Below, one piece after another: positions 29,020 through 40,085 of a DNA stretch of 64,000 nucleotides; position 1 is the stretch's first letter; every line of letters begins with the position of its first letter. The stretch is from Lepidurus packardi (Eukaryota; Arthropoda; Branchiopoda; Notostraca; Triopsidae). Made by a program: the position numbers and the translations under genes. Under the pieces are notes generated by a model. It ran no database searches. It was not told where the DNA came from and saw only the letters and a list, made by a program, of their open reading frames with translations. Location: positions 4,670,565 to 4,734,564 of the forward strand of contig JAKZAN010000001.1 in NCBI GenBank assembly GCA_023053545.1, read 5' to 3'.

Positions 29020-30750
29020 CTCTTCTGGGGAGACCGGTTATGCTTCGGACGGATAACATTTGCCGTGGCCTGGATGAAAACTTGCAAGGAACCAACTGGA
29101 CAGACTTGGCGATGGCTGAACTTGTTTGAATCGTATCAGTTCACAATTGAACAGCGGCCTGGACCAAAGCGTGGGAATGCGGATGCACTCTCAAGAAGAC
29201 CATGTTCACAATGTGGACGTCATGAAGGAGTGGACGAAGAAGAAAAGAATGCCACATGGACCACAACGAGATGTCGTGTTAAATCATGTGGAATTGGCTA
29301 GTGACGGTAGCGTCGTAGTGTCCCAGGAAGAAGACGAGGAGATGAAAGTTATCAAGAGATGTTTACAAGAACTTTATAAACCGTGTCTGCAAGCTATGAG
29401 TCAGCCGTTGCGCAGCTACTGGGCCCAAAGGAAAAATGTGAGTCTTCGTGGTGGCGGGTTTTACGGCGAATGGATTTCGACAAACGGATCTCAGCACCTG
29501 CATCTTGTGCCTAAAGCAAAGCAAGAGGAAATCTTCAGAAGTTACCACGGTGGTAATTCTGGGGCTCATATGAGAAGTAAAAACATCTTAGAAAATTTGC
29601 GATCACGTTTGTATTGGCCCAAGATGCGGAACAATGTTGAAGGGTGGTGTAAAGGCTGCGTGACATGTGTGCAGCGAAATCCTCCATCCCAAAAGACTAG
29701 AGCGCCATTGAACCCTGTGCAACCTAGATTTCCAAGTGACATTGTAGCTATGGATATACTGGGTCCTCTGCCTGAAACAGTAGATCATTATCGCTATAGT
29801 TTGGTTGTCGGGGATTTGTTCCCAAAGTGGGTGGAGGCATATCCTATTCCAGATCAGGAAGCCACTACTATCGCCACCAAGCTCTATGGGGAATACATGA
29901 GAAGGTATGGAGTGCCGCTTCAGCTTCATTCCGAGCAAGATAGAAGTTTTGAATCAAGAACTGTGAGCGAAATCTGCCGGTTGCTCAAAATCAAGAAAAC
30001 TAGAACTACTCCATACCATCCGGAGAGTGAGGAATGTATTGAAAGGGCCAATAGGACGATTTTAGCAGGCCTCAGTAAACTCATCGACGAAGGTGATGAA
30101 ACCTGTGTTGCCTAGTGTTTTACTTGCGTACCGGACGAGTGTTCAAAGTTCCTAGACTTTCACTCCTGCACGTTTACAATTTGGTAGACCGTTGTTCTTA
30201 CCAGAAGATAGAGTTTTCGGTGGTGGTACCAGTTTCAACGTCTCAATACGCGGCAAAACTGGAGACAACTCTTCCTACCATTTTTTAACAAGCTCGAACA
30301 CGGTTGGGATTTGCACAATGTTATCAGAAGATTTATTACGACAGCAAAACTTTAAACCAGGAAATCCAAATGGGGGACTCCGTTTGGCTCTTCAATCCTT
30401 CCCCGAAGAGAGGAAAGTTCCCCAAGTTTCACCGACCTTGGACGGTTATGAAACGAATTTCGGATCAAGTTGTCCACATTAAAAACACCATTTCGGGTGC
30501 ATATGAACAATTTAAAGAAGGGACACCATTAAGGCGAGTGACCATTATGCAAAGCCGGACTTTCGCTACCATTAAAGGTACCATTCCCGACAGGAAAAAA
30601 ATAGACAAACGTTACACAATAAAATTTGTATTAAAGAAAATTCACTGGGAGGATACAACAAATCACCACACAAAAATCACGATAATTTTCACGCAAAATA
30701 CGAAAATTTTTCTGAAACGAATAGCCAGACATCTTAGAACCCACATTAAT
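29020..30750 (+). pseudogene. Ty3/gypsy pol fragment: RNase H end, integrase, C-terminal tail, copy 1
   Basis: 29046-29210 encodes the RNase H end (ITFAVAWMKT, QRPGPKRGNADALSR). 29126-30115 carries integrase: an H..H zinc motif, CKGCVTCVQR, and a catalytic core with the first Asp in VAMDILGP. The second position reads LHSEQDRSF, where an Asp is expected, and the Glu of ECIERANRT is present. The reading frame stops at 30113. The C-terminal domain (GDSVWLFNPSPKRGKFPKF) lies in another frame and has a TAA near 30288 that the 46.6-kb copy lacks. It is a dead, 5'-truncated element. No LTR is identified, and it abuts the PISD 3' end. Confidence 0.8.
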
Positions 30751-30751
30751 G

Positions 30752-32363
30752 CTACGGTTTAGAATTTTGAGCGATAGCTTGACCGACTCGAACGATTTGC
30801 CCAAGCTGGACGGTAAATTTAAAGTCCTTGGGGGCCTGAAAAATAAGGACCATTGTAGAGCCAAAGTTAAACTCACCGAATACTTCACCTTTCTCCTGAT
30901 GGAGACCCTCCCCGCCTGCACGTTCCTTGCGGAAGTTGTAGTCCGTCGTCCTGCGACGTCCGGCACGACAGTTTGTTTCCAATTCCTACAATACAAAGAA
31001 AAGAAAACTGTTAAGTCACTTTCAAAAACGCAAACTCGTCGACTAACTTACTGGATCTTTATAGACTCGTATGGAGCCGACATTGGTAGCGCCGACCGCT
31101 GTCATGCTGAACAAGCCGTACTGCCACTGGCCAAAGTAAACGGCTCGCTCGTTGAGGGCAAGTAAGCCGGGGACCCATTTGGAAACGCTTGGGTTCACAC
31201 TAAGGAGTTCCCCTAAGATAATATTCCGGTTAGTAACACCCTTTGTTGTTCTCATGGCGAATTACCTGGAAAGTGTCGCCGCAATGAAATATCCCATTCA
31301 ACGGGGGAATGAAACCGATGGTAGTCCCCGGGCGCCAGATAGATGACACAGTAGTGGAGGCCGGAGGTTGGGGACCCTGTTGAGAGTTGCACCAGTTCAG
31401 AGGGTCCCAAAAACTGGCTCAGGGAGTAATACACCCCCTTCACCTGTCCCAACAGTCCATTCCGGTCCACTGCGCCCAAATGGAGGACTTTCCCATCGGC
31501 TGGTGACACCTGTTGTAGAAAACAAACAATATTTAGTACGAGAAACGAGTGCATAAAAACCCCCATCAACTTACAATGCAGTCCGTAGTGTTGATAGGGC
31601 GTGCGCCTGGTTTAAGCGGCCGTCGAAAAAATTCGCCGATGCTGGAGTAGTCGGACAGGTTGTCCGATGCGGCTTCTTCGACGTTTACGCCAAACGTCCG
31701 CGCGTAGAACCCAAGGACCGGCTTCCTCATCCACCGAGGCAAACGGGTGTTGGCCAGTCGTCCCCAGGTGCGCGACAGGGTCGCCCAGGGCAAGCTGCGA
31801 TAAGCACGTACCTGTTAACCAAGATAAAAGCATATTAGGTACTTGACTCACATAGCAATTGCTACGCCAGATAGATACAGAAGATCGTATTAGTCAAAAG
31901 AAATCCCCTTAGGGGATTGTATTGATCTTACCTTAAAGGCTCGCGCACAGGCATGCCACGAACGAGGCAAAGCGATCCGTGGAGCAGCGTCATCTGTTAA
32001 GTAAAAAACACAAGTCAAGTGTTAGGGAGACTGAAAAAAGGTCCCATAATATATATCACAGAAAAATACGTACGTACAACAAACGTACATAGGAAACAAC
32101 AACAGAAAAAAGCTGCTTAGGATTTCAGGAGAATTGGGCCATCCATGACCTCCAAATTACAACAAGACGATCAGGACTTCGTTCACAATTTTTTATGGGT
32201 ATTTCTGGAAAATAAAAACCGATTAGGACTCGTGTTACAACTCTGTTGCTTTCTTATCGAAAGGGAAAAACCATAGCACTCGCGGTTGAAACTATTTGGC
32301 TAAGCTTCTTCTGAGACTAGATGTACTTGAATGGTAAACAAAAAGGCAAAAAACGCTTACCCA
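30752..32363 (-). CDS. PISD: Phosphatidylserine decarboxylase (PISD), intact copy
   Basis: Six coding exons on the minus strand: 32360-32363, 31932-31993, 31575-31811, 31266-31509, 31052-31212, 30752-30985. They total 942 nt, and all five introns have GT-AG borders and joining phases. The 313-residue product shows [24 protein letters not shown] (catalytic Asp), [12 protein letters not shown] (catalytic His), [11 protein letters not shown] and [15 protein letters not shown] (Gly-Ser-Thr, where the proenzyme cleaves itself to form the pyruvoyl group). PISD makes phosphatidylethanolamine at the mitochondrial inner membrane. The start is the first ATG after an in-frame TAG. No clear mitochondrial leader is included, so an upstream exon could exist. 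The neighbours are dead transposons and pseudogenes, but this copy looks functional. Confidence 0.82.
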
Positions 32364-32734
32364 TGGTCCAGGCAACCCGTACGAAATGAGGAACCTTCTA
32401 AGGTTGAAAAACTGAGGGCACAATACACGAAAACTTTGGGAGAAAATGCAAAAGGCTCCTTCCTGGTTAACGATAGCAAGAAGACTTACCAAAACAAGTA
32501 ACAACAATGAAAGTTATAGCGTCACTTGGCGTCACTTCCGGGGTGGCCAGTTCATTGCGTCATTGGTTCCCGAACCCGCTTCCTTCGGGTTGCTATCCCC
32601 AGCATCAACGGTAGAGGATTGGACGAATAGGCGATATGTTGACGCCCTCTTTACCGGTGTTTGGGCGACACTTGATTAATATGGCGGCAAAACAACTCCT
32701 GTATGACACCTATAAATAGTCCAAAAATATGAGT
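32364..32734. promoter_or_regulatory. Short divergent promoter region between PISD (minus) and PLGRKT-like (plus)
   Basis: The minus-strand PISD leader and the plus-strand PLGRKT-like start are separated by a few hundred bases containing GTCACTTGGCGTCACTTCCGG, repeated GTCACTT, GGTTCCCGAACCCGC and AATATGGCGGCAAAAC. The CGTCACTTCCGG motif resembles CRE/ETS-type housekeeping promoter sites. Compared with 36000-36520 about 270 bp are deleted. Confidence 0.45.
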
Positions 32735-33091
32735 TCCCTGGTTTCACCGACTGTGGAAAAGAATACGGGGTAGAACCAGGAGTGCATGATAGAAATGGGT
32801 CGGGTGAACGTAAGCTTGGTTAATTTCTAGTTAAGTATTCATATTTTTATGTATACTAATAACAGCTGGAAAGACAAATTCAGATGCAAAACCTGATGAG
32901 AGAACGCGTGGTAGCCACACAGATAGCTCGAGCATGAGAATAGCTATATTGGATTGGAGTTTTTTCTATTGTGAGTGCATTAGGAAGGATTGATGGGTAA
33001 CAAACTTCAAACTCTCTATACTAACATACTTACAGTGCTTGTACCTTTCATGTTTCTCACCTTCAAGTTATAAAAGGACCAGAAGACCTGG
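32735..33091 (+). pseudogene. PLGRKT-like fragment, copy 2
   Basis: Exon pieces as in copy 1 (MIEMGRVN before the donor at 32810; LERQIQMQ starting at 32876; LVPFMFLTFKL near 33040). An upstream ATG at about 32728 gives SSLVSPTVEKNTG and then a stop. It is broken and runs into NOG1 at CCTACTATTGCCC. Confidence 0.6.
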
Positions 33092-33960
33092 CCTACTATT
33101 GCCCTTATTTCTGAGCAATGCGGACACAGCCTTGAAGAACAGATTCATCTCTTTGAGAGCATCAAGCCACTATTTACTAAAGGTATATGCTTCATTATCC
33201 AGTGTGATATTTTTACTAATATTTGCTTTATTAGCCCATGCTTGTTACTTTCAAAAAGCGTTCGAGAATGATCATGTCCCAATTGTGCAAATGTCTACCG
33301 TCACCGAAGAAGGAGTAGTGGAAGTAAAGACAGACGTAAGGGCGGATTATTTATTGGTTTTCTGGTGTTCAATTTGGATTGTCTAGGCTTGTGAGCGTTG
33401 ATTGCTAGCGCATCGTGTGGAAGGCAAGATGCGTAGCTAGAAGGTAGAAGGCGTCTTGAACCGTCTAAACGTAGGCGAACCCAGGCGAAAAGATAACGTT
33501 GTTCGTCCAGTTTGCATTCCGGACTCTGTTTCGCAGAAGAAAGCAGCTCAAGCTGAGAAAGAGAAAACAAAAAGGACGGGACGAGCTATCGAATTGGAAC
33601 AAGGGGACGACCACATTGTGGATTACAGAAAGAATTATGACCTGCCATACGACTTCAAATACGACAAAATTCCAGAATTCTGATAAAACAAAAACATTGC
33701 CGACTACATTGATCCGGATCTTATGGTGGTTAGTTTACCGTTTTATCTCCGGCCGGTTTTTTTACTTTGTTATTTTAAAAAAAAAAGAAATTGGAGCAGT
33801 TGGAAAAGGCTAACTGGGTAGTTTCGAAATCAGTTATGGCCCTTGAAATTAAATCTGGAAGGACTTGAGAAGAGAATACAAGTTTCCCTTGAAATAAACT
33901 TTGAAATGACTTTTTACTCGTTTATTACTGCTGATTTTGAGATGTTTTTGACTTTCCTTC
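33092..33960 (+). pseudogene. NOG1 fragment, copy 4
   Basis: Nearly identical to copy 3, offset 9,031 bp, with the same stops and the same exon-to-UTR deletion. Confidence 0.78.
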
Positions 33961-34310
33961 AGTTCCAAATGAGCTGTTTTGCTCCCTCCCCCCGTAATAC
34001 GTACTTGCGCATTTGTTGTACCCATAGAGCGCTCCCTGTAATACGTACTTGCTTATTAGAAATAGACGAAAGAACAATGTCTGAACCTTACAAATCGGAC
34101 TTTCCGGATGCAAGGTCTACAAAACTTCTCTTAAAAGGTGCTCTCATCCATCCTATTCTTCAGAAGTAGCCCCTAATCACAACGCAGGGACCATCTTATT
34201 TTTACTCATACCCAAATCCTCCACATTTGGTGCCGTGACCAGGATGAGCCGCACAGAAACGAAGTCCATTGATTGAGTGAAGATCAAATCCTCTCTACTT
34301 TCTCAACCCA
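33961..34310 (+). other. Gypsy leader region, copy
   Basis: As at 24931-25279, with TTTGGTGCCGTGACC near 34228. It ends at the hAT terminus at 34311. Confidence 0.45.
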
Positions 34311-34552
34311 CAGTGCCGTATCTCCGCCTAGGCAAACTAGGCAGCTGCCTAGGGGCCCCAGCCTCGAAGGGGGCCCCGGGCCAGGTGCCGAAGTACGTTG
34401 AGGGTACAAGACAAAGAAAAGAAAATGTCAATTTTTCCGTACGAAATATTAATTTATGTAATAGTATGTAAAATAACTGGAGATCATTTTGGAGACTGTG
34501 AAAAAGTTATGTCTTATAGCCTCACCTACCGAGTGATTGGCGGAGTGGTTAA
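34311..34552 (+). mobile_element. hAT left-end fragment
   Basis: Begins CAGTGCCGTATCTCC and runs to the TTAA where the Kolobok-like element is inserted. The rest of the hAT is missing, because after the Kolobok right end (35923) the sequence continues into the PISD 5' region. Confidence 0.8.
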
Positions 34553-34801
34553 AGGGCAACAGCCTCGGGTATAGCGTATTGATATTTGGATGGATTCTTA
34601 TTGTACACATTATTCTAAAAACGGGAAAATTTGTTTAAAATTTTTCTGACTAGCCGTTCCTGAGTTATGGGCTTGCGAAGTTTTTTGCATTTTCCCGCCA
34701 CGGGCGCGTGACGTAGATAGTGGAGGCGCGGCCCAGGAGCGCTTTGTTATTCACTGGCACTGTATAGACTTCTTCTGTGCTTCCTAAGTTTTAGTGAAAA
34801 A

Positions 34802-35242
34802 ATGGCAAGTAAGCTGCCATCAGAGTCGATTACTAAAAGTTCTGGTAACCAGTGTGCTGCTTACGGTTGTAAAAACTATGTTACTGCTGGTGTAGGGATG
34901 TATAAATTCCCAAAAGATGCACAAAGAAGACGGCAATGGGTTTTGCAAGTACAAAGGACTAGGGCTGATTTTGTGGAAGCCCAAATGAGCAAGTGGGTGT
35001 CTCTCTGTGGTGATCATTTCACCGAAGATCAATTCGACAGTAGTGTTGATCGACAGTTAGCAATGGGACTTAGGGCAAAACGTCGTGGTAGGAGTTTGTT
35101 GCCAACCGCTATCCCTACTAAGTTTGATAGGCCGGCTACTGTGTCTGGGGTGCGAAGTCCACCCAAACCTCGGAAAACCTCAGCTATTGAGAAAAGACAA
35201 CGCCATAACGTAAATATACTCCAACGTTTGAAGACCAAATAG
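34802..35242 (+). CDS. THAP zinc-finger protein, copy 2
   Basis: The 146-codon frame is the same as at 25771. The downstream DFSCQF ORF (35279-35527) is cut short after two repeats by the replaced interior. Confidence 0.72.
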   Translation: MASKLPSESITKSSGNQCAAYGCKNYVTAGVGMYKFPKDAQRRRQWVLQVQRTRADFVEAQMSKWVSLCGDHFTEDQFDSSVDRQLAMGLRAKRRGRSLLPTAIPTKFDRPATVSGVRSPPKPRKTSAIEKRQRHNVNILQRLKTK

Positions 35243-35505
35243 GGTAATGACATATGCACGTTTTAGATTATCCAAGAATTGCTGCTTCAAAGCGAAAGTA
35301 CAAGTTCTGTCCCAACAGTTGCCACAAGCACTTGTACGTCAGACTCGGTGCCTGACTTAGTTTTTTCGGAGTCCACACCCGCAATTGATCTGGAAAACAA
35401 TGAAGAAGAAGTGACTTTGGCCGAAGCTAACATGAAAGATTTCTCTTGTCAATTTTCCGGAGTTGAAATGGCAGACTTTTCTTGTCAGTTCTCCGGTATG
35501 ACGAC

Positions 35506-35693
35506 CCTATATGGCTCAAACTGGTAGGCCTGAGCACATTGTTGAATTACGGGCACAGGAATGACAAAAGCCTGGTCAAATTCCGTCCCTTCATCTTCTA
35601 CAAAGGGGCTTCTATCACAATAATCGGTCTCGTCAAAACCTTCTGCCATTTTACTCGTTGAATATCGCGTTGACACTTCGAAAGTACACAAAA
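35506..35693 (-). other. Foreign insert with a small ORF inside the Kolobok-like element
   Basis: A minus-strand frame (35485-35691) reads MAEGFDETDYCDRSPFVEDE and ends near CAQAYQFEPY. The YQFEPY motif is reminiscent of N-terminal segments of P2X7-like zinc-domain proteins, but that is a weak resemblance. It is present once in the window. Confidence 0.35.
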
Positions 35694-35926
35694 CACACGG
35701 TCAGCTGAGCGCCCAGGAAGCTTAGCCCTCCACTATCTACGTCATCAAGGCCACGTGACCGCGTTGGCCAATGGCAAAATATGTATCGTTTGAATTTTAG
35801 ACTTCTTATTTTCTTTTTATCTAGGTTATGTTTTCGCGTATGATAAAAAGACCCATAAAGTTAGAAAATATATTTGTTACTCCTTTTAATAAGACAAAAT
35901 TGTTTTTTGGTGGCTATTGCCCTTTA

Positions 35927-36520
35927 CAAACTGAGGGCACAATACACGAAAACTTTGGGAGAAAATGCAAAATGCTCCTTTCGGGTTAACGATAGCAAGA
36001 AGACTTATCAAAACAAGTGACAAACAATGAAAGTTATAGCGTCACTTGGCGTAACTTCCGGGGTGGCCAGTTCCGGGTTCATTGCGTCATCTAGTGGAGG
36101 GGAGAAGGGCGGGAATTTCAAATCTTTACTATCACATTGGCAGGAAATCGAGGACCAAACCTAAAAATTTCCTTTACAATTACATAGTCCACCTTAAAGA
36201 AAAATAGAGTTGCTAAATTCTCGTCATAATGGCGACTTAGAGGGCTTTCTCCGGCAATAACTTGCATATGAATCTTAAATGATCTTAGAGATTCGAATCT
36301 GTCATGTCATGTTTCCGTCCACCAGATGGCGTAACGAACCCGGAGTGTCGGAGTACGTCTTTGGTTGGTTCCCGAACCCGCTTCCTTCGGGTTGTTATCA
36401 ACAGCATCAACGGTAGAGGGTTGGACTAATATGCGATATGTTGACGGCTTCTTTACCGGTGTCTGGGCGACATTTGATTAATATGGCGGCAAAACAACTC
36501 CTGTATAACACCTATAAATC
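35927..36520 (-). other. PISD 5' flank, long version (unoccupied Mutator-like target)
   Basis: Very similar to 5705-5733 joined to 22739-23290, without the 17-kb insertion. CACGAAAACTTTGGG lies here uninterrupted (about 35945-35960). Confidence 0.7.
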
Positions 36521-37635
36521 GGCCTACTATTGCCCTTATTTCTGAGCAATGCGGACACAGACTTGAAGAACAGATTCATCTCTTTGAGAGCATGAAGCCA
36601 CTATTTACTAACAAGGTATATGCTTCATTATCCAGTGTGATATTTTTACTAATATGTGCTTTATTAGCCCATGCTTGTTACTTTCAAAAAGCGTTCGAGA
36701 ATGATCATGTCCCAATTCTGCAAATGTCTACCGTCACCGAAGAAGGAGTAGTGGAAGTAAAGTCAGACGTAAGGGCGGATTATTTATTTGTTTTCTGGTG
36801 TTCAATTTGGATTGTCTAGGCTTGTGAGCGTTGATTGCTAGCTCATCGTGTGGAAGGTAAGATGTGTAGCTAGAAGGTAGAAGGCGTCTTGAACCGTCTA
36901 AACGTAGGCGAACCCAGGCGAAGAGATAACGTTGTTCGTCCAGTTTGCATTCCGGATTCGCAGAAGAAAGCAGCTCAAGCTGAGAAGGAGAAAACGAAAA
37001 GGACGGGACGAGCTATCGAATTGGAACAAGGGGACGACCACATTGTGGATTACAGAAAGAATTATGACCTGCCATACGACTTCAAATACGACAAAATTCC
37101 AGAATTCTGATAAAACAAAAACGTTGCCGATTACATTGATCCGGATCTTATGGTGGTTAGTTTATCGTTTTATCTTCGGCCGTTTTTTTTTACTTTTTTC
37201 TTTTTTTTAAAAATTTTAGCACTTGGAGAAAGAGAAAGAACTGCGAGCTGAAGTTTGACGAACCCAGTGATGAAGAGACAAAGGAAGTCCATCAACTCGC
37301 CAAGCAAATTCGAGACAAGGCTAAAACTATGTCTGTTGAAGCTCGTCTGGGAAAGAGTGGAGGCAAACCTGTCATGCCAAGGGCTGGTAGGAAGCGAGAG
37401 CTCTCCGTTAGCCGATGAGGGAAGAAATGGAGAACTTGGGAATGGATTTGGCTGGCACAGAGAAGGTATTTTTTGTATAGATATTTTTATAACCGAACAC
37501 GGTTTTTAACCAACTTTATGCTTTAGTAGGCCCATTTCAATCAGTCTCGTTCGTTTTCAATTTCGCGTAAGCCAATCAAGAAAGCTCGCATGGATGAAGA
37601 AGGCCGTGTACGTCTAGCTCTTCTCGCGTTACTCC
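36521..37635 (+). pseudogene. NOG1 fragment, copy 5 (most complete), 5' part
   Basis: Exons: to 36615; 36668-36768; 36820-37152; 37220-37465; and 37530 onward, interrupted at 37636 by a hAT element. It keeps exons missing in other copies: HLEKEKELRAE, then in another frame HQLAKQIRDKAKT, EARLGKSGGKPVMPR, and NQSRSFSISRKPIKKARMD. It carries the same TGA-TAA after KIPEF as all other copies, plus frameshifts. The C-terminal exons resume at 39431. Confidence 0.82.
37628..37635. repeat. hAT target-site duplication, left
   Basis: GTTACTCC, repeated exactly at 39431-39438 on the other side of the element. Confidence 0.9.
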
Positions 37636-37854
37636 CAGTGCCGGATTTAGCGACCCAGGGCCCCTAGGCAGTTAACTGAGTCGGGGCCCCCATTTTGGCA
37701 CGTAGCAAGAAAATTGACTTTACTTTTATTTTTTATTTATTCAACGCACTTTCACTTTAGAAAGTAGGCAAGCAGACTTTGAAATGAAATAAGCAAGTAC
37801 CAACTATACTTTTTCACATTATAATTTGTACATTTACATATAATTACAAGATTA

Positions 37855-38582
37855 CATTGCTGCGCGACGAACTTTCTTCTCTGCAAAGGAACGCATGACT
37901 TCACTATAGTCCACAGACGACATTATTTCTGACTCTATGTACCGCACAGATAGTGAATTAAGTCTGTTCTCTTCTGTGGTAGATCTTAAATAATTCTTTA
38001 CTCTCTTTAATGCTGAAAACGACCGTTCTGCCGAACAATTTCACCCCGGTGTACATAACAGCATCCGGAGCGCTATTCCCAGGTTTGGGTAAATATCCAA
38101 AAAGCCTTTTTCCAGAATGTACTTCTATACGTCCAGTAACGATAACTCTTTCCCCCATTTAGCCTCACCTGCAACAAATGAGCTCGCAGGTGTAGACACT
38201 CGTTTTCCAAAGTACCATCCAAATCCCCTGGATAGAAAGCTTGCAGGTTCCGTGCTCCATTACGGATGTCTTGAGATTCCAAATTACGAAGCTTCGTGAG
38301 AAAGTCAAACTTTTGACTTAAATTCTCGTAAGCAGAGCCAGGTCTCTGTAGTTCTGCAATCAACCTGTCAATAATGACGTTGAAGACGGTGACACTAAAT
38401 CTGTCCCTGTCGGTCTCGGAGAGTTCGACCCCCTTTTCCTTTACTTCGTCAAACAGGACTTTTCGCTTACGTTTCCTCCTCATATCGTATGCGTAATTCT
38501 GTTCACCACTTCTTTCCATAGCTTTCGACTCATAATGATCGAAGATACCGGCTTTCCTTAAACCTTCTAGGTATGTTACCAA
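37855..38582 (-). pseudogene. hAT transposase C-terminal remnant, minus copy
   Basis: The frame 38073-38582 covers the region before hATC. A frameshift near 38160 separates it from SNCSAERSF, ENRLNSLSVRYIES and FAEKKVRRAAM (37855-38040). It has lost the catalytic core, like the other copies. Confidence 0.75.
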
Positions 38583-39142
38583 GGACCGATTTTCTCTTAA
38601 TCACTTCTTTTGAACTTACTGTAGACAAGTCAAAACACGCGTGTCCTTGTGTAAGATGCTAGAGTTGTGGTTTGCAGAGGGATTCAGAATGTGTTGCCAC
38701 CTTCATTGAAGCGCGAATTATGAAAAGCGGAGAAAAGAACCTACGCTGGCTTACAAAAATCTGACTTCTTTTTTCTTAACTTCTTTTAACTTTCTTAACT
38801 TCTTTTTTTAAAATTTGATCACGTCTTAGGCTTTCAGCCTGTTGACGTTTCCTTTATGGAAAAAGGTTCAAGAAAGCATACATTATTTATTAGTCAGGTA
38901 CACAGTACCTGACTAATAAATAATAAATACACAGTACCTGACTAACTTAACCTAATTAAACATAATATAACCTAACCAAGCTCAAACTAATCTAATTACA
39001 CTTAAACCTACATGAAAATATATTACCCCGTGGGCCCCTGGGCCAAGGTCGAAAATGGGCTCCTAAACAGGCCGGGACGGGCCCAATAGCCTCGTGGGGC
39101 CCTGGGCCCGTGCCCAGTTGGCCCATGCGATAAGACGGCCCT

Positions 39143-39222
39143 GGTGTCGGGACTTGAACTGGTGAACTATAGAACGAAAGTTAGGGCCTTTAACCACTCC
39201 GCCAATCACTCGGTAGGTGAGG
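39143..39222 (-). repeat. tRNA-like segment inside hAT
   Basis: On the minus strand: GGCGGAGTGGTTAAAGGCC (A-box-like) and GTTCAAGTCCCGACACC (B-box-like), spaced as in a tRNA with a short variable region. Acceptor pairing is poor. It is the point where Kolobok copies inserted (TTAA within the A-box). Confidence 0.45.
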
Positions 39223-39430
39223 CTCTAAGACATAACTTTTTCACAGTCTCCAAAATGATCTCCAGTTATTTTACATACTATTATATAAATTAATATTTCG
39301 TACGGAAAAATTGACATTTTCTTTCTTTGTCTTGTGCCCTCAACGTACTTCGGCACCTGGCCCGGGGCCCCCTTCGAGGCTGGGGCCCCTAGGCAGCTGC
39401 CTAGTTTGCCTAGGCGGAGATACGGCACTG

Positions 39431-39860
39431 GTTACTCCACGTGACCAGAGTAGAGTCAAGAACCCAGAAGTAATTACTAAATTGGGTTTATTTTAGTTGA
39501 TTGTAGTTACTTAATGTTTAGTGTTACTTGTAGATGAAGAACAAGTTGAAGCTCGTTGGACGCAAGGCCGCATGGGCAAAGCTGGTGAAGCTGACAGACA
39601 TATTTCGGTTAAACTGCCCAAGCGTTTGTTCTCCGGAAAGCGCGGCATTGGCAAAACGGACAGGCTTTAAGCAGGCTAACTGGACCCTGTTTCATACTAT
39701 TATATGTCGGCTTTGGCCAGGTCGTTCTTCTTAGCCTGTGTTGAAACGAAAATTCGAACTGGGTAGTTTCGACATCATTTGTGGCCCTTGAAATGAAATC
39801 TGGAAGGACTTGAGAAGAGAATACAAGTTTGCCTTGTAATAAACTTTGAAATGACTTTTT
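39431..39860 (+). pseudogene. NOG1 copy 5, C-terminal exons and 3' UTR
   Basis: After the hAT the exon continues to about 39469 (TPRDQSRVKNPE). The last exon is 39534-39670, with [31 protein letters not shown] and a TAA: the conserved NOG1 C-terminus. The 3' UTR contains GGCTAACTGG, the junction used by the deleted copies, and AATAAA near 39838. Confidence 0.82.
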
Positions 39861-40085
39861 ACTCATTTAGTACTGCTGATTTTGAGATGTTTTTGACTTT
39901 CCTTCAGTTCCAAATGAGATGTTTTGCTCCCTCACCCCGTAATACGTACTTGCGTATTTGTTGTACCCATAGAGCGCTCCCCGTAATACGTACGTGCTAA
40001 TTAGAATAGACGAAATAACAATGGCTGAACCTTACAAATCGGATTTTCCGGATTCAAAGTCTACAAAACGTCTCTTAAAAGGTGC
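39861..40085 (+). other. Gypsy leader region, divergent copy
   Basis: Same order as 24931-25140 with more substitutions. It joins gag-like sequence at 40086 through a short shared AAGC. Confidence 0.4.

Larger units (their letters stand above)
23730..32760. repeat. Array unit 1 (9,031 bp)
   Basis: Matching landmarks recur 9,031 bp later (24425 to 33456, 25246 to 34277, 25771 to 34802) and again within unit 3 (40872 to 49903). Contents in order: PLGRKT and NOG1 fragments, gypsy leader, hAT with nested Kolobok-like element, gypsy RNase H/integrase, and minus-strand PISD. Confidence 0.85.
34553..35923 (+). mobile_element. Kolobok-like element with replaced interior
   Basis: The left part is identical to copy 1 up to GTATGACGACCC (about 35505). 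Then 35506-35693 is foreign sequence, after which the element's right end (ACACGGTCAGCTGAGCG to GGCTATTGCCCT) resumes. The right flank reads TTAC where TTAA is expected. Confidence 0.75.
37636..39430 (-). mobile_element. hAT element, minus orientation, uninterrupted by Kolobok (1,795 bp)
   Basis: CAGTGCCGGATTTAGCG at 37636 and inverted CAGTGCCGTATCTCC at 39430, flanked by the octamer GTTACTCC. It is inserted in a NOG1 exon (codons SRVTPRD in the uninterrupted reading). It shows the empty TTAA site (about 39190) used by Kolobok in other copies. Confidence 0.88.
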
